DNA of 64,000 nucleotides from Symsagittifera roscoffensis. Its lineage: Eukaryota; Xenacoelomorpha; Acoela; Convolutidae. Both the position numbers and the translations under genes were made by a program. Location: NCBI RefSeq assembly GCF_963678635.1, contig NC_087062.1, forward strand, positions 10,028,670 to 10,092,669, given 5' to 3'. Under the pieces are notes generated by a model. It did no database searches. It worked only from the letters and a program-made list of their open reading frames with translations, and had not been told where the DNA came from. This document shows positions 43,557 through 53,700 of the stretch, in pieces; the stretch's first letter is position 1; every line of letters begins with the position of its first letter.

Positions 43557-44237
43557 ATGTATATTTTAGAAGTATTCACATTTCAACACCTACTTTTTCT
43601 AATTTTTTTCGAACAACATACAAATCCATCTCCTCGCACAGGACCTCAGGATTTGTTAGTAACACACTATGATTGTGAAGAAAACGAACAAAAAACACTA
43701 CACACTTACGCTATAAATCAAGTCTCACAATGCGAATCCGAACAACAAGCCATAGAAACAACAAATATAGTAACCACACTATACTCAAAAGCCCGATCAA
43801 CAACATTAACAGGATACAAGTTTACAGCAACATTTTCCGAAAAGAAAGTACATTGCTCGCAAGTCTCAATTGGAAATAAAAACCGACTAGACCACGAATC
43901 TTTCTATCAGAGTAATATTGAAAGATTATTACATCTTAGCCCTCAAGACTGTAAGAATGAAATTAGACAATTAAACTTAACACAAAACGTAGGAACGAAT
44001 AGAAAACTTGTAAATTTTCAAGTTTTCGCAGACTTAGCACATCAAGAAGAACTTGAAAAACATCAAGGTCACATTAGACTAGACACCAATTTCCCCTTTC
44101 ATGGAACACACGGAAGATTGACATACGATCTACATGATAAACACTGGATACCACATATAGTTATAAATGATCCCTTAAATTGCAAAGCAGATACAAAAAA
44201 TAAAGGATATCAAGTTACTGAAAATGAGAGTTACTGA
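43557..44237 (+). pseudogene. env: Envelope-like glycoprotein fragment, copy B (N-terminal part)
   Basis: An ATG at 43557 opens a 226-residue frame. It starts with a hydrophobic signal-like segment (FQHLLFLIFF), then GPQDLLVTHYDC and several spaced cysteines, matching copy A (37495-38100) but without internal stops. The homology ends near 44212, within GGATATCAAG, and the frame closes on unrelated sequence. The C-terminal half and membrane anchor are absent. It is therefore a truncated, less decayed copy of the same gene, on the same strand about 5 kb downstream. Confidence 0.55.
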
Positions 44238-44742
44238 AAAGAAATGGAAAAAAGTGCTTTTTGGTCATTTTTTCATCTTGTTCTTTTGTGACTGAGTTTA
44301 CTTTTTACAAAAAATGCTGCAACTTTTCGAACTTCTTAATCTTTTTACTTTGTTCATCGTGCCTTCAAGTAGACGTTTGAAAGAACTTCAATTGCAGCTC
44401 AAATCATGCTTGAAGAGTCTAAACATGGGATAACATTTGAACCTTAGTCCGAAGTTACATTCAATCGCGATTCCCGAAAAAAAAACCCAAACCCAAAGTT
44501 ACTCCTAACTTTCGGTGAACAGGATATACACTCTAGACACATTTGTTTGTGTATTTGTATCATAAAACTTTGCTTTGCTCAAAATATGACTTCAGAGCCC
44601 TATTTAATAGGTAATGAAGTATTTTTGACGAGCAGAAAATGTCGCTTCCGACAAAAAAATGTCGCTTTTTACAATAATAACCGTTTTTTTTTCTGAATCA
44701 TAAAAAAACCTACTTCAAAATCGAAAACTTGAACTGTTTTAG
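44238..44742. other. DNA between env fragment and methyltransferase-like gene
   Basis: No repeat or gene recognised. The last bases, CTGTTTTAG (44734-44742), look like a 3' splice site, with an open frame beginning directly after. Confidence 0.35.
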
Positions 44743-44862
44743 TCAAACTGCGCTCGTTTTCTGCGTCCGCTAAATAAATTAATTTCACCTCGAGTCCAGT
44801 TTTACGACAAAAGTGCAAATTCAAGCAAATTTCGAGTGAGTTTGGAGTCTTGCCGGCGAAAT

Positions 44863-45468
44863 ATGTTTTACAAAGAAGATGGCGGGCCTCGCATGAACAA
44901 AGACGATCAACATTTGTTCAGGAAATATCTACAAAAAGCACGTGATAACAATCCGGACTGTATGACTTACGTCGAATGGGGAAGCGGGGGAAGCACTTTT
45001 TGGTCCCTGGAGTTCGCCCATCGGGTCATTTCAATTGAAAACCATCCCGACTGGTGCCGCAAAATGCTCTCAAAGTCTTTGGTTCAGTGCGCAATTATGT
45101 CTGGAAAACTTTTTTACGTTTGCGTAGACGGCGGTAAAATTCACAAATGGGGCAAACCAGTGAATGAATCCACTTATAAGTCTGGATTATACATAGACGT
45201 GTTGGATAACTTCTCAGTGCGGCCTGATTTTGTTCTGGTCGACGGGAGATACAGAGTTGCGACTGCACTTAGTGCATACAAGTACATGAACAAAGATGGA
45301 TTCGTTTTTGTTCATGACTACGCTCCACGAAAACAATACCAAGAACTCGAGGGTTTCTACAAAACGGTAGTTGATAATTCATCTGCTTCAATAAATGCAG
45401 TGGCAAGAATTTTTCAGATGCAGAATATCACCGAAACCATCGAGTCGTACCGAAGCAGAGCTTGGTAG
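44863..45468 (+). CDS. SAM-dependent methyltransferase-like protein (Rossmann fold)
   Basis: The start is the first ATG of the frame, giving 201 residues. The frame is open back to 44743, just after a possible splice acceptor, so this may be the last exon of a longer protein. It has a glycine-rich motif I (YVEWGSGGST), an acidic end to strand 2 (ISIENHPDW), a PDFVLVDGRYRVA block for motif IV and a VFVHDY segment. This order fits class I SAM-binding methyltransferase-like proteins with the EWGSGGST signature. Methyl transfer and substrate are inferred from fold only. No signal peptide is seen in the ATG form. Codon use and lack of stops set it apart from the decayed elements around it. It lies between an env fragment and a TIR element. 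Confidence 0.6.
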   Translation: MFYKEDGGPRMNKDDQHLFRKYLQKARDNNPDCMTYVEWGSGGSTFWSLEFAHRVISIENHPDWCRKMLSKSLVQCAIMSGKLFYVCVDGGKIHKWGKPVNESTYKSGLYIDVLDNFSVRPDFVLVDGRYRVATALSAYKYMNKDGFVFVHDYAPRKQYQELEGFYKTVVDNSSASINAVARIFQMQNITETIESYRSRAW

Positions 45469-45519
45469 AAACATCCAACGTCATCATTTTTAAATTATAC
45501 TTATAACTAATTGCTGATT

Positions 45520-46084
45520 CCTGGGTTACTCACCATAGATTTGCATGATTTGTATGGAAAATGACTAATCCTGCGTAGCTCATACATTTGTTTCGAAAAC
45601 CCTCAAAATAGCTTTTTAACGGATTTAATTTGTAATAAAACGGTTTCTCATCATTATGCAAGCTGTTGGTACGATATGAAAAATTTTCACCATGCAGTTT
45701 TTACGTCGAAACATATATGGTGCTACGTATGGAAGAGAGATTTTTCACAGAGTTTTTTTCTCTGGAATACCGTTAAATAGAAGTGAATTGACAAAAAAGA
45801 CTGAGAACACGTATCCTTAGTACACGATACGCTTTTATTAGATTATGATTTTTTACCATGCAAACCATACGTCGCGACATATATTCCTTATTCCTGGTTC
45901 CATACGTCGCGCCATAAATTTTTCCATGGTAGCCATAATTTGAAGTCCCCCATAACAAAAAAAATGTGCAACCATGCATGGTAATGGTGTTAATTTAACA
46001 TAAAATTACGTCGGCAATTTCTCATGGCTTCCATGGAACCATGCCATGGTGCGACTTATGGTTCACATTTTGGTCAACCCGGGA
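45520..46084 (+). mobile_element. F5 TIR element (565 bp)
   Basis: The ends TCCTGGGTTACTCACCAT and TTGGTCAACCCGGGA are imperfect inverted repeats. The right end matches the F5 copy at 48252 in inverse orientation (GGGTTGACCAAAAT). The interior is full of CCATGG palindromes and CCATACGTCGC words. No coding region is supported and no target duplication found. Confidence 0.5.
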
Positions 46085-46989
46085 TTATTATCTCTGAAAA
46101 ATTATATTGTTCTTGTATAAAAAGATTCTTTTAGATGTAGAGAAGGCATCTAAAGAAAAAAAACTAATTGTCATAAACTAATGGTCTTATATAAATTTTT
46201 ATACCCATGTTATGAGCTGCTAGTGACTAAAATGATTTCGGAGCCATAATTGTCTCATTACCACTGAATACTGAAAGTTGCATATAATGATGCTTGTAGT
46301 TTTTATCTTTATGTAATTCAAAGCTGAAAACTGCACGTGAGTTTTGTAGTAGTTGGACAATGAACAAATGAAGACAACCATATCTTAAGAAAAATTTTGT
46401 TGGCCCTTTCCTTTTCATAGCTTTTTTGTCTAAAATGCCAGATCTGTAAGAAATAAATTTCGTCTAATTTCGTTTTTGTAGCATCCGTCTAATTTGTTTT
46501 CGTCTAATTTCCTAGGCCCCTACAGAAACAGCTTAAGTTTTCATGTTATTTGTTGAACAATCAAACCAGTTTTCTGAGCAAACAATCAATTTCCAAAAAA
46601 AACAATTTTTTGCTTTCAAAATATTGAAGATAAAGTACTCCAGACCCCGTTTTTTTAACAATGAAAAAACTTTTAAAAGTTTTTCTGTTTTTTCAGCATT
46701 TTTAAGACACTGACCAAGACTTTTAACTAGAGTTAAACGCGAGAGGGTGGGCAGTGGAAAAGGAACTGGGAAGGGGATAAACTGGGGAGGGGGGTTGTAA
46801 ACAAAGAAGACAAATAAATTGGGGAAGGGGTGAACGTGGACGGAGAAACGAGAGGTAGGGGGATAAAACAGGTATTATAAAAATGAGTAGGTTATAAAAA
46901 TGAGGGCTATAATAAATAATAAAATCTCGCATTTTGGTACCGCGTAACCTGTTATTCGTTTTAGGATATCTATACCTTATCCGAAAATA
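46085..46989. other. Intergenic DNA with a G-rich tract
   Basis: At 46735-46870 the plus strand is a purine-rich run of G clusters (GGGAAGGGG, GGGGAGGGGGG, GGGGAAGGGG) that could form G-quadruplex DNA. A minus-strand open frame over it (46723-47001) is Pro/Ser low-complexity and not credible as a gene. GTCTAATTTCG words repeat near 46460-46510. Nothing else recognised. Confidence 0.4.
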
Positions 46990-47960
46990 TGTTAAACTCA
47001 CCGTATGAAACTTAAAACATCAACCCTTGTATTTAATACATTGAACTCGTACAGCGAAAAAATACTTTTGAGACTGAATAAACTTGTAGATTTTCCTGGT
47101 AAAAAAATAACAATAAAAATATCCTTGCGACGTCAAAAAGAGTCCAAAGTAGTTTCAACGACTGTTGAAACTGGCATTCCAAACGTAATACTGCATCGTA
47201 ATTCTGTCAGGCTGTTGTTTTACAGAATTGACTATGTCACTTTTACGAAGACAAAGGGAACCTGTAGATAAGTTGAACAATGAATTGAACTTTTCGATGT
47301 CCACAGTGATGTTCGTATTGGTTATGATGCCAGCCATAATTGTTTGGTGGTGTTGTTAAAGCTACTCGGTTTTGAAACTTGGAGAACAGTTTCGCTCATT
47401 TCCCGTTATTTTGATACCGCAGAGAAAAGATATTCGAATAACGAGCTCGAATTGGTAGCCGTAGTTTGGGGACAGATTTTTTCAGAAACTTTGTTATTGG
47501 GAGAAAATGTTCGGTAAAAACAAATCACGAAAGGCAAAAAAAAAGATAAATACAGCGCTGTGTACCCATCTGTTTGCATGGATAGATCGATTTATTCGGC
47601 ATAAAGTTACAACTGAGCACATGCCTTGGGTAAAAATAGGCTTCGCGGTAAGTTCATCACAAAACACAGTGGGAGAAGTTATTGCGCTAGCTTGTAAGAT
47701 ACCAAAGCCACAGTGGCAAAAAATCATACATCAGATGGTCCTTTGAGTTCGTATCGAAGCTTCACACCGAAGAAAACTTACTGGCAATACGTAGAAGTTT
47801 GAATTATTTAGCCGATCAGCAACGAGTTTGGGAATACAACAATCAGAAGTCAGTGGTTGAGAGAGAAATGCGTGCGCTAGCAGCTGCAATTGTGAGTATT
47901 GGAGTTCAACAGAAAAGATATTGAAAATATTTGAAGCTTTTGCTGAGTGTAACATGAGTG
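46990..47960 (+). pseudogene. pol: Ty3/gypsy RNase H relic, related to the first element
   Basis: Across shifting frames one reads ELFDVHSDVRIGYDASHN (about 47288-47341, with the RNase H Asp), TWRTVSLISRYFDTAEKRYS and NNELELVAVVW (about 47440, with the Glu). An IDRFI...TTEHMPWVKIG stretch follows (about 47580-47640). The same order occurs in the first element (CDASH, ASRFLNIAELKHSTNELELL, FTVEHLPGKDMG). Frameshifts separate the pieces and the third catalytic segment is eroded. Downstream (47735-47950) a helical frame LLAIRRSLNYLADQQRV may be further element sequence. Confidence 0.65.
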
Positions 47961-48251
47961 AGGTCTTTTCGAAATTTCTTCAAAAACGAAAAAATAAAAT
48001 TGTTACATCGCCATCCAGCCGTTGTCAGCAGCAGCAGTTTGGAATGAGATACAATTGATGCTAACCATGAAAAGTCCAAACCTAAGAACGGTCAAAAAAA
48101 ACTAATACTGTTAATTTTATAAAGTTAAAAGAATAAATGTATCCACTAGAGAGACCAAAGAATCTGATGTCGTCAGTTTTGTTCAAAGACCTACAAGGTT
48201 GTGACGAAGGGCGCATCGTTACTCGAACTCCTCATTCTGAAACTGGTCACA

Positions 48252-48824
48252 CGGGTTGACCAAAATTGTTTTTTTTTAAATTAAACTTAGAATTGTGTTT
48301 GTTAGGATTTAAACATTCTCAACAAATGAAGTATATTTTAAACTCTTTTAAATTTAATGAAAAACGTTTCGTAAGCTTTCATGATATGTTGAAAGACTCT
48401 AGGCAAAAAACGTTTGTCATACAAATCTCATAAATGGAAGTTGTATAACAAGCATTTTTTTGCTCCAAAATATTTTTTTCGAAACGAAAGTGCTCTCAGT
48501 GTAGCATAAAATGCTCTTAACGAATTAAAACTTGATTACAAACGGCTTTCTTAACTTTTTAAAAAAATTGATTTTTATGGAAAAAGGCTTATCGTACAAT
48601 TTTCATGCAAGGAAATTGTATGATAAACCTTTTTTTTCCACAAAAAATGGAGTTATTTCAATCGTCAGACTGCTTAAATTGGTTCACATAGCCGCAGAAA
48701 TTAGTGCAAAGTTTTTCCAATGATTTTTTAGAAAATTTTTGAAAATTGTATGACTAGCATTTTTCCATACATTCGGTGTATGGAATTGTATGATGACCGT
48801 TTTCGGTGTATGGAGGTCAACCCG
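48252..48824 (+). mobile_element. F5 TIR element (573 bp)
   Basis: The termini CGGGTTGACC (48252-48261) and GGTCAACCCG (48815-48824) are exact 10-bp inverses. The right half contains ATTGTATGACTAGCATTTTT, shared with the fragment at 14191. Non-coding; incidental short frames only. Flanks show no clear target duplication. Confidence 0.55.
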
Positions 48825-50030
48825 AGATTGCAGTTGAGTGCATATGCATGTTCAACACATAAAAGTGCAAAAAATAAATCAAAAATTTGCCAATGGTTTT
48901 GAAAAGAAAAAAAAACAATAGAACGCACAAAAAAAAACTAAGATCAAGTAAACTATAGACTTTTCATTTTTATATTAAAAAAGTTTTGCTAGTGCGGATT
49001 AATATAATTTTTGTTTCACTGAAACTTTAATTTTAGAATTGGTTCACAATCTTGATTTTTAAAAAAGATATGACTAAGAAAACAGGTTTGTTTTTCTTGG
49101 CGATTAAAAGAAAAAGCAAAATCAGTTGGAATGGCCAAACTTTTTTTATTGCTCTATAATCGAAAAAGTTTCAAACAAAACTTGTGCTTTATCAAACAAT
49201 ATTACGTCTGAAATTTAACAGTTGCATTAACTATGCAAATTTTACTCTATTACACTTATTATAATCACTTTGCTTTCGCTTTTTCTTTCTTCTGTCATCT
49301 CTGCCAATATTGACTTATGCGGTGGCGTCCCTCATGATAGAGGGACCGAAAATTTAAAACTTATTTTCAGACAATCAGAATTAAGTATTCTAAAAATCAA
49401 AGAAAGCAAAAAAATCCGGGTCTTTAAAATTAACATAGACGTGTTTGAAGTTAAACAGACAGATGAACTTTCAAAAATTGCGAAGTCTGAGTCAGATATT
49501 GGAAAAATCCTAGAACCGATTTTTAAAAATTGACACACAGTTATCGTATATCTGCCCGGATTTTAGCAGCAAATTTTTTTCTGTGCTGCTATAACTTATT
49601 TTCTATTAAAAATAACTTTGGTTTTGTTCAAAATCATTTAGACAATACGACCGTTTAACAGTTCGGGTTGCGTAGAAGTTTTCCATCATTTTGTCACTTT
49701 AGAATAGCCCCAAGTTTTGTTAATAGGCAATTTTTCTGGAAACACTCCGCATATAACTGATTTACACATTAGGCTTCACATTTTTCAAGGAAAGCTACAA
49801 AGAATTGTTTCCAGAAGCTTGATATGTTGACGGTGGCTGATTGGGTTTCAACCCAAGTTGATGATTTTTGCTTCAGAGTCCAACTTGGCCTCGAGAAAGC
49901 TGAAAAACTGTCTTTTCTCTTCAAAAAACTTAATGTTTCTTGATGTGTTGAAATATTTAACAATTTAATATAGATAACTTGTTTTTTTCAATACTATTTT
50001 GAGATGTCCATTTTCGGCAGACTGATCTAA
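48825..50030. other. Intergenic DNA with one signal-peptide-like frame
   Basis: 49231-49533 is open on the plus strand and reads like a hydrophobic leader (LLSLFLSSVISA) followed by NIDLCGGVPHDRGT and a Lys/Glu-rich body. It has no ATG in frame, and the nearby ATG at 49233 is in another frame. It may be an exon, a frameshifted pseudogene or chance. Nothing else recognised. Confidence 0.3.
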
Positions 50031-50292
50031 ATTTTTTCAAAGTACTTGGTGCCAATCTATATTCCTTTTGTGGAGGGAGCGCGCGCCCAAATTTTCCAAA
50101 AAGCGCCTAAAACACTGTTTTTTGTAAAAACAGTTGCCTGCGGCGCACATAGTTTGTTCCAAAGAGCGTCTTTATAGGGATTCGGAAAAGGTTCAAAAAT
50201 CAGTTTAGTTTACCTAGAAAAAGAGGTCGCCAAAAATTTTCGAATGTTATTTAAAAATCCGCCCCCTCGAGAAAACTCTAGATCCGCCACTG
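50031..50292 (-). repeat. F6 repeat copy, inverted
   Basis: The right end CTAGATCCGCCACTG is the reverse complement of the F6 left end. It shares GGGAGCGCGCGCCC and TGCCTGCGGCGCA with the copy at 5222. The left end is not resolved. Confidence 0.55.
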
Positions 50293-50379
50293 ATAACGCT
50301 GTGAAATGGCATAGTACCTGTGTAATTGGCAGGATTGGTTAGTTTCAAAAACAATGAATTAACATATATAACCAGAAAG

Positions 50380-50676
50380 AACTTATTTTGAACTCACTTT
50401 CTGCGCCGCAGCCAAATGTTTTGAAACAAGCCAAAAACGTGTTTTAAGACTTTTTTGGAAAATTTTAGCAAAAAGTTTAGTTTTTTTCTAGCGCACTCTT
50501 CAGGTACATAATGAGTACATATTGGCGCCGAGCCAACCTAAAAACAATTTAGGATTAGTCAGCCAAAAATGGATATTTCAAGGTAGTACATAGGGGGACC
50601 CCTTGGGTCGGCAGGAGTCGAATCTTTGAGAAGGGAGTAGCCTCCCCCAGCCCCGTACCCCTTGAGTCCGCTACTG
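50380..50676 (+). repeat. F6 repeat copy, forward
   Basis: It shares TTTCTGCGCCGCA, AGTCAGCCAAAAAT, GGGTCGGCAGGAGTCGAA and the right end GAGTCCGCTACTG with the copy at 13096. The left end is missing. Together with the preceding inverted copy it forms a head-to-head pair about 90 bp apart. Confidence 0.55.
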
Positions 50677-50794
50677 ACGGTGTTACCACATTACTTTATT
50701 TAATTGCTTGTGCGTTTATATACACTGCTAAAACGTCGTGTAACGATGTATGTTTTTTGTTTTATATCAAAATGACGGAGTTCGACCTTGTTAT

Positions 50795-53700
50795 CAAACC
50801 CCGGCATCAAAACTCCAGCCAGAGGCCTGATAATTTGGTATCAAACCCCAAGTCAGAGACATAAAAAACTTGGCATCAAACCCCAAATCAGAGGCATGAA
50901 AAATTGGCGTCAAACTCCAAGTCAGAGGCATAAAAATTTGGCATCAAACCCCAAAACAGAAGCATGAAAATTTGGCGTGAAACCCCAAGTCAGAGGCACA
51001 AAAAACTGGCATCAAACCCCAAGTCAGAAGCAGGAAAATTTGATATGAAAACCCAAGTCAGAGGCACAAAAAATTGGCATCAAACCCCAAGTCAAAGGCA
51101 TGAATATTTGGCATCAAACCCCAAGTCAGAGGCATAAAAACATGACATCAAACACCAAGTTTGGCATAAAAATCCAAGTGCGAGCCATGAAAGTTTGGCA
51201 TCAAACCCCAAGTCAGAGGCATGAAAATTTGGCATCAAACCCCAAGTCACAAGCAAGAAAATTTGGCGTGAAACCCCAAGTCAGAGGCATACAAATTTGG
51301 CATCAAACCCCAAAACAGAAGCATGAAAATTTGGCGTGAAACCCCAAGTCAGAGGCACAAAAACTGGCATCAAACCCAAGTCAGAGGCATGAAAAATTGG
51401 CATTAAAACCCAAGTCAGAGGCATGAAAATTTGGCATCAAACCCCAAGTCAGAAGCAGGAAAATTTGATATGAAAACCCAAGTCAGAGGCACAAAAAATT
51501 GGCATCAAACCCCAAGTCAAAGGCATGAATAATTGGCATCAAACCCCAAGTCAGAGGCATAAAAATTTGGCATCAAACCCCAAAACAGAGGCATGAAAAT
51601 TTGGCATCAAACTCCAAGTCAGAGGCATAAAAATTTGGCATCAAACCCCAAAACAGAAGCATGAAAATTTGGCGTGAAACCCCAAGTCAGAGGCACAAAA
51701 AACTGGCATCAAACCCCAAGTCAGATGCATGAAAAATTGGCATTAAAAGCCAAGTCAGAGGCACAAAAAATTGGCATCAAACCCCAAGTCAAAGGCATGA
51801 ATATTTGGCATCAAACCCCAAGTCAGAGGCATAAAAATTTGGCATCAAACCCCAAAACAGAAGCATGAAAATTTGGCGTGAAACCCCAAGTCAGAGGCAC
51901 AAAAAAACTGGCATCAAACCCCAAGTCAGATGCATGAAAAATTGGCATTAAAAGCCAAGTCAGAGGCATGAAAATTTGGCATCAAACCCCAAGTCAGAAA
52001 CAAGAAAATTTGGCATGAAACCTCATGTCAGAGGCACAAAAAATTGGCATCAAACTCCAAGTCAGGGGCATGCAAATTTGGCATCAAGCTCCAAGTCAGA
52101 GGTATGAAAGTTAGGCATCAAACCCCAAGTCAGAGGCATGAAAAATTGGCATCAAACCCCAAATCAGAGGAAAAAAAATTTGGTATCAAACCCCAAGACA
52201 GAGGCACAAGAGTTTGGCATCAAACCCCAAGTCAGAGGCATAAAAACATGACATCAAACACCAAGTTTGGCATCAAAATCCAAGTGCGAGCCATGAAAGT
52301 TTGGCATCAAACCCCAAGTCAGAGGCATAGAAATTTGGCATCAAACACCAAGTCAGAGGCATGAACAGTTGGCGTCAAACACTAAGTCAGAGGCATGAAA
52401 ATTTGGCACCAAACTTTAAGTCAGAGGCTTGAAAATTTGGCATCCAACCCCAAGTCAGAGGCATGGAAGCTTGGCATCAAACCCCAAGTCAGAGTCATGA
52501 GAAATTGGCATCAAACCCCAAATCAGAGGCATGAAAAATTGGCGTCGAACCCCAAGTCAGAGGCACAAAAACTGGCATCAAACCCAAGTCAGAGGCATGA
52601 AAAATTGGCATTAAAACCCAAGTCAGAGGCATGAAAATTTGGCATCAAACCCCAAGTCACAAGCAAGAAAATTTGGCGTGAAACCCCAAGTCAGAGGCAT
52701 ACAAATTTGGCATCAAAGCCCAAAACAGAAGCATGAAAATTTGGCGTGAAACCCCAAGTCAGAGGCACAAAAACTGGCATCAGAACCAAGTCAGAGGCAT
52801 GAAAAATTGGCATTAAAACCCAAGTCAGAGGCATGAAAATTTGGCATCAAACCCCAAGTCAGAAGCAGGAAAACTTGATATGAAAACCCAAGTCAGAGGC
52901 ACAAAAAATTGGCATCAAACCCCAAGTCAAAGGCATGAATAATTGGCATCAAACCCCAAGTCAGAGGCATAAAAATTTGGCATCAAACCCCAAAACAGAG
53001 GCATGAAAATTTGGCATCAAACTCCAAGTCAGAGGCATAAAAATTTGGCATCAAACCCCAAAACAGAAGCATGAAAATTTGGCGTGAAACCCCAAGTCAG
53101 AGGCACAAAAAACTGGCATCAAACCCCAAGTCAGAAGCAGGAAAATTTGATATGAAAACCCAAGTCAGAGGCACAAAAAATTGGCATCAAACCCCAAGTC
53201 AAAGGCATGAATATTTGGCATCAAACCCCAAGTCAGAGGCATAAAAATTTGGCATCAAACCCCAAAACAGAAGCATGAAAACTTGGCGTGAAACCTCAAG
53301 TCAGAGGCACAAAAAAACTGGCATCAAACCCCAAGTCAGATGCATGAAAAATTGGCATTAAAAGCCAAGTCAGAGGCATGAAAATTTGGCATCAAACCCC
53401 AAGTCAGAAACAAGAAAATTTGGCATGAAACCTCATGTCTGAGGCACAAAAAATTGGCATCAAACTCCAAGTCAGGGGCATGCAAATTTGGCATCAAACT
53501 CCAAGTCAGAGGTATGAAAGTTAAGCATCAAACCCCAAGTCAGAGGCATGAAAAATTGGCATCAAACCCCAAATCAGAGGGAAAAAAATTTGGTATCAAA
53601 CCCCAAGACAGAGGCACAAGAGTTTGGCATCAAACCCCAAGTCAGAGGCATAAAAACATGACATCAAACACCAAGTTTGGCATCAAAATCCAAGTGCGAG

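Noticed and set aside
46723-47001. Minus-strand Pro/Ser-rich open frame
   Set aside because: It is the complement of the G-rich tract, low complexity, with no start context or homologous motif.
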